From Bacillota bacterium (GTDB taxonomy: Bacteria; Bacillota; UBA4882; UBA8346), in NCBI GenBank assembly GCA_023435225.1, contig JAEYRX010000021.1, positions 1 through 31,924 of the forward strand: a stretch of DNA of 31,924 nt, read 5' to 3'. The position numbers and the translations under genes were made by a program. Of the stretch, positions 22,798 through 31,849 are shown one piece after another; position 1 is the first letter of the stretch; each line of letters starts with the position of its first letter. A model generated the notes under the pieces. The model saw nothing but the letters and a program-made list of their open reading frames with translations. It was not told the DNA's origin and searched no databases.

Positions 22798-25700
22798 TTA
22801 TTTTATTAAATAGTAATAACCGATAAAATCACCATCGTTATAGCTGCTCAATTTCATTGTTTTTTGAAATTCCTGCCATGAAGTACCTTTTCCATATTTT
22901 GCATCACCTTCACCAGGTTTTACTCCACCGGGCTTAACAGTTTGACAACCATGCGAACCTCTAGAAAAATCAGTATAACCGCTATGTATTTCAATTTTCG
23001 TTGCAAACATTTGGTTATAATTTGGATTCTCAGTTCCTGGTATCAATTTTCCTTGAGCATCAAATTCTCCTTCATAAGGATTAAGCCCAGTCGTAGAAAT
23101 TTGCCTTCCATAATTTAGAAGAACAGAATCATATTTACCTTTGTGTTGAGCTTTTGTCATTATTAATGGATCTGATGTCGCCGCTATTTCAGCATAATCT
23201 GAACTATTTGGTAAGCTACTTGCTTGCCATGCCCCAATTGCTCCTTGCTTTGTAGTTGCGACCATCAAAGCACCATAAGGATCTTTTCCGTTACCTTGAC
23301 TATTTTTATTAACAAATCCTTCCGTTGTTATTATATTAGTCTGGTTGTCGCCTTCTTCGCCACTCCTAAAGGTAATCGTTTTTGTAACTGACTTACTATT
23401 ATCTTGCGACGATTCATAAGTATAAGTTTGACTAAATCCATCAGAACCCTCCTTGGTTACTATCGTAACTTCACCTGCATCACTCATAAACACTTGAGTT
23501 GTTTCAGTAGAAACTAGTTTATGATCCTTATATGTTCTTGTACCTTTATCTTTATAGCTTACTCCATCAATCCCAGTATCCTTTGATGTAAAGCTTCTTT
23601 CGTATGTCTCAGTATAATTTCCAGTTATACATTTGTTATATAAGGCTTTAACGTTCTGAATACCACTTTTGATACTAATGAACATACCAACAGTACCTGC
23701 AAGTTCCTTAGCTTTTGGATCTATAGCAGCAAGTGCATTAGCTGATGCGGACACCAGATTCCAACCACTTACAACCGGAATATTCCAATGACCAGTTGGA
23801 TCAACCGAATTCAACGGATTATTGAAACAGTACGAATAAAGATTCGGATCATCCGCCACCGAGTCCTCGCTCACAAACCGCCCAACCTCGGGATCATAGA
23901 ACCTAGCGTTAAAATAATACAGCTCTACATCCTCATCCCAATCCTTCCCGGTAAATCCGCTATCATCCTCTTCCGGTTTTATCCCATCATTTTCTTCCAA
24001 TTGTAATCTTTCGCCAAAAGGCGCAAAATCCCTTTCGACAACTTTGTTGCCGTACTCATCGGTAATCGCCATGGCCGTACCTAAATGATCGTTCTGATAA
24101 TAAAACTTCTTGTCAGCGCCTCCGATAACACCATTTACTCTGGCTAAATGCTGTCCGCCGACGTAGATAAAGGAGAACTCCTTATTGGCTGAAAACTCTT
24201 TTCTGTATCCAACTTCCCCGTTAAGTAAAGGAACGTAGTCAATCCTTCCTTTGTTCCCGTTCTTTTCCACCCGGAAACCGTTAGGGTCGTATATATACGT
24301 CGATACAATCTGTCCGTTTTTCTTTACTTGCTCCAGTTGATTCAATAGATCATATGAGTACTCCCAAGTATCAACTGTTTTTTCTTTCGTTACAACCTTA
24401 GAAATAAGGTTTCCGTTGGCATCATAGGCATACTCAAACTTCTCCGAGCCGTCATCCTTCTCTTTAGTCTTCAACTGGTTTGAATTCGGATAATAAGTAT
24501 ATGTATATCCATATTGGTTACGTAACAAAATCATTTCGCTTGTTCGATTGCCGAGTCCGTCATAAAAGTAAGTCTCCGATCGATGGACAAACTTTTGATA
24601 CACTGTTACCAATTTCTCCGGTGAATTGTAAAACTCCGATCTATCAACCGGCAGCTGCAGTAAATCCAAGTCATCATAATTACAATGAATCTTAACTTCA
24701 CTGGTATTCAAAACCGGCGTAAATCTGATGATAATCCGGCCTTTATCATCCTTTGTTCCGGCCCATTGGTTCCGCTCCAACTTAGTAAATCCTACTCCGT
24801 TACGATAGTAGATCTCCAGCTGATCCATAGGCACCCGATGACTGTCAATCTCCGGGACCAGTTCCACCCGGCAAATATTTTCAGCCTCTAACTTTAAGTT
24901 AAATATCAAACTTCTGGCAGAATAATCAAGTTTTATTTGTGTTTGCTCCGTTATGTCTTCCTCGGCTTCCCTTTCTCCATGATAATCCTGATCTACCTTG
25001 CCTATCAACATATCGGCCTTGGTGAACTTGTCTTCAAAGTAGCCGCGTATTATGGCTATTTGCAATCTGTTTACTTTGTCATAAACGTAACTATTATCAT
25101 TACGGGTAATGATATTATTAGCATCATCATAAGTATAAGTCAGACTTAAAACGGTCGAACCGGTTTTGGATGCATTAATAGTGGTTATCCGCCCGTTATC
25201 ATCCCGTTCATAAGTTGTAATAATACCATTATCAGTCTTAATGGACTCCAAAGCACTGTTATCATCATACATAAATCCAGGGTTATTTTTATTACCGGCA
25301 AATCCCGGAATACTGGTCATTCGACCCATTTGGTCGTAGTCATAAGTTAACCAATCAGCCGAGTTCGGATACCTGATTCCGGTCATTCGTCCCATAATGT
25401 CGTAACGATATTGAGTTGCATAACTTCTCCCATCCGGCATTACTTGTTTTACTTTATGAATCCGGTTAAAGGGATCTGTTATGTAATTCCCGTCGGCATC
25501 ATTGTATATTAATTCCACTTGTCCATTGGAGGCCTTTTTGACGTTTCCAACTATATCATACTCGCAACTTAAAAACTGGTTCCGGTCTCCATTCTGTAGA
25601 TCTTGCCGCAATAACCGGTATAAATCGTCATATTCAAAACTGCTTACCGTTCCCCGCGAGTCTTTCTTATAAGTCACATTCCCGGCCAAATCATAATCAA

Positions 25701-28581
25701 ACTCCCGGACCCGGCCTAGCGAATCTTTTACCCGCTTAGTCCGGCCAAATTCATCCACATAGAATTTGGTAACCAATTTAATTGATTGCCCATCACGAAT
25801 AAGTTCGGGCGACTCCTGCTTGGTCATCCGGCCTTCCTCGTCGTACCAGAACTTGGTAATGTTCCCTTCACCGTCAGTTACTTGTTTCATACGGTTCAAA
25901 GAGTCATACTCATAATCATTTCCGTAATGCCGACCATCCCGGGTCATTGTCTTATTCCCGTTAGCGTCGTAAAAGGTCTCGACTGTGTTCCCTTTCGGCA
26001 ACCAGGTCCTAATTTGGCGGTTTAGAGCATCATAGTCAAATCTAGTCTTATTTTCCTTATTATCATGAATAACAGTTTTATTTCCAACCTTATCGTATTC
26101 AAAACTAGTTTTGTATATCTTTCCGTTTAAAGTTTCATTCTGTTCCAACAGCCAGTTCCGGCCGTTATATTTATAATTTATCTCTTGTCCGTTGGCTTTG
26201 GTCTCCTTGATACAATTCCCATTATAATCATACACAAAAGTAATTACCGGATTGTCTCCCGGATTATTAGGATCGCTTGGTGGAGTTTGGTCCGGTAGGA
26301 CCGCCTTAACTACCCGATAAAGATCGTCATAAAAATACCAGGCGGTATAAGAATTGGTAGACGCTCCCGGTGTGTTCCCGCGTTGATCGGTCTCAGTGAT
26401 TTTATTACCTACCAAGTCGTAAGTAAACGAAATAATCCCATCGGCTGGATCTTTTTGTTGTTTTAGCCAACCTCTGGCGGTGTATACAAACTCACTTTGT
26501 TTCCCATTGGGGTCAACAACTTTTACTTTATTCCCGGCCATATCATAAAAGGTTTTATTAACCACCTTTTTCTTAGTTCCATTCAAGGAAGTAAATTCAG
26601 TAGTGGTCTTAATCTCCCGGTTCATCTCATCATAAATATGAATGATTGCCTGTCCCAATGGAGAAACTGCCCTGATTAGGTTCCCTTCATTATCGTATTC
26701 GTAACTCAAAGTGGAACTCTTACTCTGTTCCGTACCGTCCGGATTATTTAAAACCTTTTCTGCAGGCAGGATTTTTTTAGTCAGATGATTTAGGTTATCA
26801 TAGACAAATTGAGTGGTAACTCCCCGGCCATCAGTTTCCGAAATTTTATTCCCCAAAGCGTCATAACCAAACCGGACCGTAAACCCTTCACCGGCGCCAA
26901 CTGCATAAAGCTGTTCGTACACTCGATCCATCGGGTCTTTCTTAGTCAGGGTGCGATTACCATTTTCGTCATAAACAGTCACCCAATTGGAGAGGTTTTC
27001 GTAATCATAGAACTTGTAGGGATTATCATCATCGGCTCTTGTTTCATCCGGATAAACGATTTTAGCCACCCGATTTAATGAATCATAATAATATTTAGTA
27101 GTATATTTATAGGCCTCATCAGGATTAGCGCAGCCATTAGGACTGACGATCGAGGCAATATTCCCCAGGTTGTCATAACCAACCTTCACCCGGGAATAAG
27201 CCGTATGAATTCCTAAAGTTTTCTTATACTTAACTATCTCCATCAAATGTTCAAAGGAGTCATAGAGATAATCAGTCCGGTTACCTAACGGATCAATAAC
27301 TGTAGTAGTTTTTAAACCGTCTTTATATTCGATGGTTTGCGCCGGATTATCGCTCCGGAAACCACTCCTGTCAATTGTTCCATTAAACGCAGTCGGCCGA
27401 TAATTCAAATCATCGTTATCATCCGGTAATACTGTCATAGTTTCCCGTCCTAGTGTATCATACTGATACTCGGTAACGTAACCACGGGCATCCTTCTCCC
27501 AACTTTTCCGGAAAGTAATCGGATTATAGCCCAATTCTTTTAAAATTATATTATTTTGAATATTCCCGTCAGCATCGGTCAATTTATTCAAGGTTACTTT
27601 TGTTAATAGAGCGTTTTGATATGTATCCAAGTATTCATAATAAGTTTCAATCCCCGACGGGCTGGTCATCTTGGTAATATTACCAAAACCATCATATACA
27701 TAGCCGGTTTTTAACCAGGTATCGTTCCAGCGGATCGCTTTTTCCAAAAGATCGCCGGTTAAATCATAGTTATACCAGGTCTGCGCCGGAATTACTGCTC
27801 CGTCTTTACTATTTAGGACTAGTTCTCCGATCCGAGCGTCATGGATACTCTCGGAGATATTTTGGGCGCTGTATGGCGACGTAACCGACTTTGCATGATC
27901 AATTACAGTTGTGTTGGTATTGGCATAGACATAGTACGCCTCGGCCTTTGTCGCGGAATTATATTGCCAAATGATATTACCCCAATTGTCATAACGAAAT
28001 TCCTCAATAGTATTTCTACTCCCGGTTTGATCAAGAACCCTGGTTGGAACTTCCAGATTAGTGTCATAAATATCCACCACATGTTGTGAAATAATTTTTC
28101 CGCTGGTATCGTAAACGGTTTGCATTTTTAGATATGATGTGTCTTTATCGACACTATTGGAATATCTGGCAAATATCATATTTGTATGCTTAGTAAATGA
28201 AGTTTCACTTGGGTTATTACCCTCGTAAATATCACATTCGCCGATTGTCGGTGGTTCATCATCGGAATAATCGATCCCGTATTTAAGAACCGTATCTTTG
28301 CTATAGGCGGAACCTAATTCCTGAAAACGAGTAGCCTTACAGAACTCATAAGCCATAATACTATAACCGTCAAATAATTCATTATAGCGAATCCCATTAT
28401 ATTTATCATATTTAATAACATATTCACCACTAAAAGGAGTGGTCACCTTATCCAGATAATAAACTTCATCAGAACGTTCCGTCGGCAGCAAACTCAAGAA
28501 AAGATTTACCCATCCCGCAGGGCCGGAAAAGAGGTTGGTGACAATACTAACTATACTTTGAAGTTTAACCGGAGCGTGAGT
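22798..28581 (-). CDS. RHS/YD-repeat protein with L,D-transpeptidase-like C-terminal domain; N-terminus missing
   Basis: A very long open frame of YD repeats (YDxxGN units throughout), ending in the RHS core RARFYDPEVGRFVSEDS and NNPLNSVDPTGHWN. The DPxG motif is near residue 1566, counting from a TTG at 28497. The following 330 residues are the variable tail; its last 60 contain KIEIHSGYTDFSRGSHGC with H1838, H1849 and C1851, like the His/Cys active site of YkuD-type L,D-transpeptidases and related phage and effector domains. No ATG, GTG or TTG at the 5' end has a ribosome binding site. The frame continues upstream through VTNLFSGPAGWVNLF to a TAG at 28582-28584, so the protein has lost its beginning (see 28652-29077). 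It is a candidate polymorphic toxin, possibly now silent. Confidence 0.85.
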   Translation of the reverse strand, partial: THAPVKLQSIVSIVTNLFSGPAGWVNLFLSLLPTERSDEVYYLDKVTTPFSGEYVIKYDKYNGIRYNELFDGYSIMAYEFCKATRFQELGSAYSKDTVLKYGIDYSDDEPPTIGECDIYEGNNPSETSFTKHTNMIFARYSNSVDKDTSYLKMQTVYDTSGKIISQHVVDIYDTNLEVPTRVLDQTGSRNTIEEFRYDNWGNIIWQYNSATKAEAYYVYANTNTTVIDHAKSVTSPYSAQNISESIHDARIGELVLNSKDGAVIPAQTWYNYDLTGDLLEKAIRWNDTWLKTGYVYDGFGNITKMTSPSGIETYYEYLDTYQNALLTKVTLNKLTDADGNIQNNIILKELGYNPITFRKSWEKDARGYVTEYQYDTLGRETMTVLPDDNDDLNYRPTAFNGTIDRSGFRSDNPAQTIEYKDGLKTTTVIDPLGNRTDYLYDSFEHLMEIVKYKKTLGIHTAYSRVKVGYDNLGNIASIVSPNGCANPDEAYKYTTKYYYDSLNRVAKIVYPDETRADDDNPYKFYDYENLSNWVTVYDENGNRTLTKKDPMDRVYEQLYAVGAGEGFTVRFGYDALGNKISETDGRGVTTQFVYDNLNHLTKKILPAEKVLNNPDGTEQSKSSTLSYEYDNEGNLIRAVSPLGQAIIHIYDEMNREIKTTTEFTSLNGTKKKVVNKTFYDMAGNKVKVVDPNGKQSEFVYTARGWLKQQKDPADGIISFTYDLVGNKITETDQRGNTPGASTNSYTAWYFYDDLYRVVKAVLPDQTPPSDPNNPGDNPVITFVYDYNGNCIKETKANGQEINYKYNGRNWLLEQNETLNGKIYKTSFEYDKVGNKTVIHDNKENKTRFDYDALNRQIRTWLPKGNTVETFYDANGNKTMTRDGRHYGNDYEYDSLNRMKQVTDGEGNITKFWYDEEGRMTKQESPELIRDGQSIKLVTKFYVDEFGRTKRVKDSLGRVREFDYDLAGNVTYKKDSRGTVSSFEYDDLYRLLRQDLQNGDRNQFLSCEYDIVGNVKKASNGQVELIYNDADGNYITDPFNRIHKVKQVMPDGRSYATQYRYDIMGRMTGIRYPNSADWLTYDYDQMGRMTSIPGFAGNKNNPGFMYDDNSALESIKTDNGIITTYERDDNGRITTINASKTGSTVLSLTYTYDDANNIITRNDNSYVYDKVNRLQIAIIRGYFEDKFTKADMLIGKVDQDYHGEREAEEDITEQTQIKLDYSARSLIFNLKLEAENICRVELVPEIDSHRVPMDQLEIYYRNGVGFTKLERNQWAGTKDDKGRIIIRFTPVLNTSEVKIHCNYDDLDLLQLPVDRSEFYNSPEKLVTVYQKFVHRSETYFYDGLGNRTSEMILLRNQYGYTYTYYPNSNQLKTKEKDDGSEKFEYAYDANGNLISKVVTKEKTVDTWEYSYDLLNQLEQVKKNGQIVSTYIYDPNGFRVEKNGNKGRIDYVPLLNGEVGYRKEFSANKEFSFIYVGGQHLARVNGVIGGADKKFYYQNDHLGTAMAITDEYGNKVVERDFAPFGERLQLEENDGIKPEEDDSGFTGKDWDEDVELYYFNARFYDPEVGRFVSEDSVADDPNLYSYCFNNPLNSVDPTGHWNIPVVSGWNLVSASANALAAIDPKAKELAGTVGMFISIKSGIQNVKALYNKCITGNYTETYERSFTSKDTGIDGVSYKDKGTRTYKDHKLVSTETTQVFMSDAGEVTIVTKEGSDGFSQTYTYESSQDNSKSVTKTITFRSGEEGDNQTNIITTEGFVNKNSQGNGKDPYGALMVATTKQGAIGAWQASSLPNSSDYAEIAATSDPLIMTKAQHKGKYDSVLLNYGRQISTTGLNPYEGEFDAQGKLIPGTENPNYNQMFATKIEIHSGYTDFSRGSHGCQTVKPGGVKPGEGDAKYGKGTSWQEFQKTMKLSSYNDGDFIGYYYLIK

Positions 28582-28651
28582 CTAAAAGCGGTTGAAGGTC
28601 AGGTGCTCCACCCCTATGATAGAATTTTCATATCATGGAAAATTTGTCAGT

Positions 28652-29077
28652 TCAATCAGCGGCCAAATATTCACCGATGGTTTGGCCGCCCGTTTCTTTC
28701 CAGCAAAGGAACTTCTGCCCATAGTCATTAGGGAATCTCACCACCACTCGCGAATGATATATATTATTCTTATAGGATTTTGGATATAATTCCAAACGAT
28801 AGGTTCCCACATCCAAGTTGAGGTCAATCGGTTGGAGTTGATTGTTTTCGTCCCGATAATTCAGCGGTTCGGTGGATAAAATAACCGTTTTCCTACCGTC
28901 CTTTTCTAAAAAAGTCCGGCTATTTTCAGTTCGCAAACCGATAAATTCTTTATGCTTGTTATACTTAGCCAATCTTTCATCAATTGTTTCTTTTTTAGGA
29001 ACAGCTGCTTGCACCAAATGAAAACCCAACATCAAAAGGAGCGCTATTGCTCCAACTATGATAATACTCTTACGCAT
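28652..29077 (-). pseudogene. N-terminal fragment of the RHS/wall-associated protein
   Basis: 141 residues with an ATG at 29077, AAGGGGG upstream and a signal peptide (MRKSIIIVGAIALLLMLGFH, cleavage after VQA). The mature part has TENSRTFLEKDG, STEPLNYRDENNQLQPIDL and a Y-KNN-V-V-FPN stretch, the typical opening of long secreted Firmicute RHS proteins. It stops at TGA 28652 after YLAAD. Between this stop and the open RHS frame (28581) are 70 bp with stops. The natural reading is one gene broken by an internal deletion with loss of the middle; alternatively it is now a separate small exported protein. Confidence 0.65.
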
Positions 29078-29139
29078 TTCAGATCCCCCTTACACCTTTT
29101 AACCTCAACAACTGCCTTTGTTATTTTTCCATCGGACAT

Positions 29140-29285
29140 CGTCGCCACGCCGCGGGCTAAAGCCACACGGCTATTTGCAACCAACCCCCGTGAATGGGGC
29201 TTCCATACCTTCCCACATGCCGTTCCTAGCCGGTTTTAACCGGGTTTGTCTGTCCCAGCCGTGGGATTTATTCCGCGGGTTGGCC
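29140..29285. repeat. REP-like palindromic cluster, left of the transposase
   Basis: Contains CCGCGGGCTAAAGCC, AACCCCCGTGAATGGGGCTT, CCGGTTTTAACCGG and TCCCAGCCGTGGGA, all short palindromes. The segment 29228-29285 is a direct repeat of 29782-29838 on the other side of the transposase gene. Such palindromes flank RAYT-type transposases. Confidence 0.7.
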
Positions 29286-29320
29286 AGGATTTGTAGCGAT
29301 CATCCACCGCGTATTGGCCA

Positions 29321-29740
29321 TCATTCTTCCTTATATGTTCTTTCTTCCAATGAATCTTTCAGATTTGCTCCAAGCTTATGATGTTCTTTCTGATTTTCAA
29401 TATATTTTTTTACTGCTTTTAAAGCTGATTTGGAAACACTTAAAGCGCCGTAACCATCCTGCCAATGTAAGCTTCCACTGTTCTGCCGGTTGATAAAATA
29501 CGATGTAGCTCCTTTTATTTCTCCAACAAGTTCCGATATTTTGATGTTTGGATTTATCGACAACAGCAAATGAATATGGTCCTCAACATTTCCGATTGCT
29601 ATTAATTCCGTATCAAATTTCCGGCATTTGGCTTTAACAATATCTTGGATATTTTTTTCAACGCTCTCTGTTATTAAAGGTAATGTATTCTTGGTCGACC
29701 AAACTACATGAATGTATAATTCGTAATATGACCGCCTCAT
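29321..29740 (-). CDS. IS200-like / REP-associated tyrosine transposase (Y1_Tnp)
   Basis: 139 residues from the ATG at 29740 (GGAG about 9 nt upstream; an ATG five codons earlier overlaps that site). Single-strand DNA transposase of the HUH/Y1 fold: metal-binding H55-I-H57 in GNVEDHIHLLLS and the catalytic Y113 in KKYIENQKEHH are both present, and the length is normal, so it looks functional. IS200/IS605 enzymes move single-stranded DNA using subterminal hairpins; REP-associated relatives act on REP palindromes. The direct repeats on both sides fit this. No TnpB partner. It is inserted between the TlpA-like gene and the RHS fragment. Confidence 0.88.
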   Translation of the reverse strand: MRRSYYELYIHVVWSTKNTLPLITESVEKNIQDIVKAKCRKFDTELIAIGNVEDHIHLLLSINPNIKISELVGEIKGATSYFINRQNSGSLHWQDGYGALSVSKSALKAVKKYIENQKEHHKLGANLKDSLEERTYKEE

Positions 29741-29781
29741 TTTAACCCGCTCCATATGTGTTTTTTTCGCATGCTATTTCA

Positions 29782-29838
29782 AGCCGGTTTCAACCGGGTT
29801 GGCCTGTCCCAGCCGTGGGATTTATTCTACAGATTGGC
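29782..29838. repeat. REP-like palindromic repeat, right of the transposase
   Basis: Contains CCGGTTTCAACCGG and TCCCAGCCGTGGGA and matches 29228-29285 in the same orientation with few differences, so the transposase gene is bracketed by direct copies about 550 bp apart. Likely end of the mobile unit. Confidence 0.7.
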
Positions 29839-29876
29839 TCCACGTAAATTGGCCAATACATTCCACTTTTTTATCT

Positions 29877-31535
29877 CTACTTCAAATATTCTCCCAAAGT
29901 TTTTTCCAGCATTTCCCCTCGAAGTTCCGCATCAACCGCCAAAATAATACCATCAGGGCCGATAAATACAGGATGGGGAAGACCTCTTAATTCAAAGTCC
30001 CGGACAATTTTATCGTTAAATCCTCCCTCGACCAAAAAATGCATCCAAGGCATCGGCCATTTATCAGCGCGGAATTTTTCCACTTCTTTTTGTGAATAAT
30101 CCATCGATAAACTTATAACAATTAACCCTTTGGAACTATATTTTTCATAGGCCTTATGCAGATATGACATTTCTTCAATGCAACTGCCGCACCAACTGGC
30201 CCAAAAATCCATCAAATAATATTTCCCTGTTAAAATTTTATTGGAAACAATCTCTCCGTCAAAAGTCTTAATATTGAAACTGGGGACCGGTTTTCCTCTT
30301 TGGATTAGCCGGTCCGGATTAATACCGGTTATCTCCCGCTCTATATCCTTGAGATCCGCGTATTTTGATTTTAATAATAAATATAATTCTTTAACTTTAT
30401 CTTCAGCGCCATTTTTTTGATATATAAGAGCCATGCTTATCAAAGCTCTAGCCTGGACTATCCGGTTAGGATTTTGTTTATAAAAATCTTCCAATATTTC
30501 TGGTGATTCTTCAATCAACCCGGTGCTCAATACTACAATCGCGTTTGGTTGAATGCCCCAATATATTGAGCTGGGTGGAGTAATGCTAAGAATCTTCTTT
30601 AACTTCTCCGTATCCAACTGATTACTTATTGCCAATGCATGTAAATAATAGATATTTGCATACTGCTTAATCATTAAATCATTAGTATTGTTTAATATTC
30701 TTTCTAAAGTGGAGATGAATTCGGGACAATCAAAGCTGAATTTGGAAGACACAGTATTTGTGGCATGCCATTCTTTCATAGCCTTTGAGTATTTGGAGAT
30801 TGTTTGTTGCCACTGATACGATATATCAAAGATTGTTTTTAAATTGTCATGTTTTTTACCATAAACAACTAGCGGCCGGTCTTCCTCCTTTGCAAACGCT
30901 AATAAAGACGGATTAAAAACTATTTTCACCTTCCCGGGTTTCACTTTTATAATAGATTTATATCCACCCATATTGTCATATTCATAACTATCGGAGGTTG
31001 TTCCAGGTATTAAGTTTCTCTCAATCACACCTTTTAACTGGTAAGAAATCGAATTACCCTCTACACTTCGCTCATAAACAAAGGTACCGTCAGGTCTCCG
31101 CTGCATAGGCTCAGCTTTTCGAAAGTCAAAGGAATTCCAACTTCCAATAATCTTAATTTCTTCAAGATTGTTAGGTTTGGTATATCCGGTTAGCGTTACA
31201 TTAATATCGATCTTTTGATCATCCTTTGTAATAATTAACGGAATCTGTAATGTTTCATGATTAACTGCAGTAATCCACAGTTTATATAATCCCGGTCCCT
31301 TAATATTCATTGTAAATTTTCCATCCGCACCGGCTTGGACCGACTGAATGGGGTCATATATGTATTCACTTATTTCCGATAAACTTGCATTGGCTAAAAT
31401 AGGCGATTTTCCATCAGCCCCTGTGATCTTGCAATTAACAAACACCTGATTTCCGGTCGAAACATCTGCGCCTTTAACCGGAATAATGGCTAAAATTATT
31501 ATGATTACTACAAAAAAGACCTTTTTAAATTTCAT
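29877..31535 (-). CDS. Exported TlpA-like thioredoxin-fold protein with N-terminal beta domains
   Basis: 552 residues; ATG at 31535 with AGGGGG upstream; signal peptide of about 23 residues (MKFKKVFFVVIIIILAIIPV, then KGA|D). Residues about 25-115 resemble a carboxypeptidase regulatory-like domain (GADGKFTMNIKGPGLYKLWI). Residues about 130-190 (EIKIIGSWNSFDF...RRPDGTFVYERSV) recall the AMPK/CBM48 beta fold. The middle is helical. The C-terminal part from about 415 is a TlpA/AhpC-type thioredoxin domain with FWASWCGSCIEEM (C449, C452) and the cis-proline region GLPHPVFIGPDG. It probably reduces or isomerises disulfides outside the cytoplasm; the substrate is unknown. The shared module with two Spo0A-type boxes lies 35 bp upstream. 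Confidence 0.85.
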   Translation of the reverse strand: MKFKKVFFVVIIIILAIIPVKGADVSTGNQVFVNCKITGADGKSPILANASLSEISEYIYDPIQSVQAGADGKFTMNIKGPGLYKLWITAVNHETLQIPLIITKDDQKIDINVTLTGYTKPNNLEEIKIIGSWNSFDFRKAEPMQRRPDGTFVYERSVEGNSISYQLKGVIERNLIPGTTSDSYEYDNMGGYKSIIKVKPGKVKIVFNPSLLAFAKEEDRPLVVYGKKHDNLKTIFDISYQWQQTISKYSKAMKEWHATNTVSSKFSFDCPEFISTLERILNNTNDLMIKQYANIYYLHALAISNQLDTEKLKKILSITPPSSIYWGIQPNAIVVLSTGLIEESPEILEDFYKQNPNRIVQARALISMALIYQKNGAEDKVKELYLLLKSKYADLKDIEREITGINPDRLIQRGKPVPSFNIKTFDGEIVSNKILTGKYYLMDFWASWCGSCIEEMSYLHKAYEKYSSKGLIVISLSMDYSQKEVEKFRADKWPMPWMHFLVEGGFNDKIVRDFELRGLPHPVFIGPDGIILAVDAELRGEMLEKTLGEYLK

Positions 31536-31566
31536 AATTCATTTCCCCCTGTAAGTTTGGACTCGC

Positions 31567-31779
31567 TTTTGTCGAATTTTAGCGGAATTTGTCGAATGAA
31601 TAAATAGAACCCGGCTTATCAAAGACCGGGTCCTGTTTATTGATAATATTAAACTCTTATTTATAATGAACAAAAGAATCAACCACACCTTAACGCTTCT
31701 TTATTTCCTATTACCAAAACTATTTGTAACATTTGTTAACATAAATTCTTGACCGAAAAGTAAAATCCTTCTAAAAAAT
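31567..31779. repeat. Shared intergenic module, copy 2 (paired Spo0A-type boxes and CCGGG hairpin)
   Basis: Counterpart of 20687-20895. TGTCGAA boxes at 31570-31576 and 31590-31596, 20 bp apart; hairpin AACCCGG...CCGGGT at about 31608-31633; conserved ACCACACC, TTTGTAACA and AAGTAAAATCCTTCTAA blocks. The boxes lie only about 35-60 bp upstream of the TlpA-like start on the minus strand, close to where a promoter's downstream part would be. Confidence 0.75.
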
Positions 31780-31811
31780 GAAAAAAGTTTTAAATTATGT
31801 AAGCGTCAAAT

Positions 31812-31849
31812 AACCCCCACCTTGCCAAACCGGTGGGGGTTGATTTTTT
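31812..31849 (+). terminator. Strong plus-strand terminator without an obvious gene
   Basis: Perfect 10-bp stem AACCCCCACC/GGTGGGGGTT (31812-31821 with 31832-31841), a 10-nt loop, then GATTTTTT on the plus strand. No plus-strand gene precedes it in the window; the nearest candidate transcript is the shared module at 31567-31779. The minus strand has no U-run after the stem. Confidence 0.75.

Noticed and set aside
22798..23010. RHS tail as an ordinary cell-wall L,D-transpeptidase
   Set aside because: It is fused to an RHS core at the usual toxin position and lacks the standard YkuD layout with a wall-binding domain; a toxin reading is favoured but not proven.
23802..28497. Repeats in the RHS gene as DNA repeats or a CRISPR array
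   Set aside because: The periodicity is in the protein (YD repeats) and the DNA copies are diverged.
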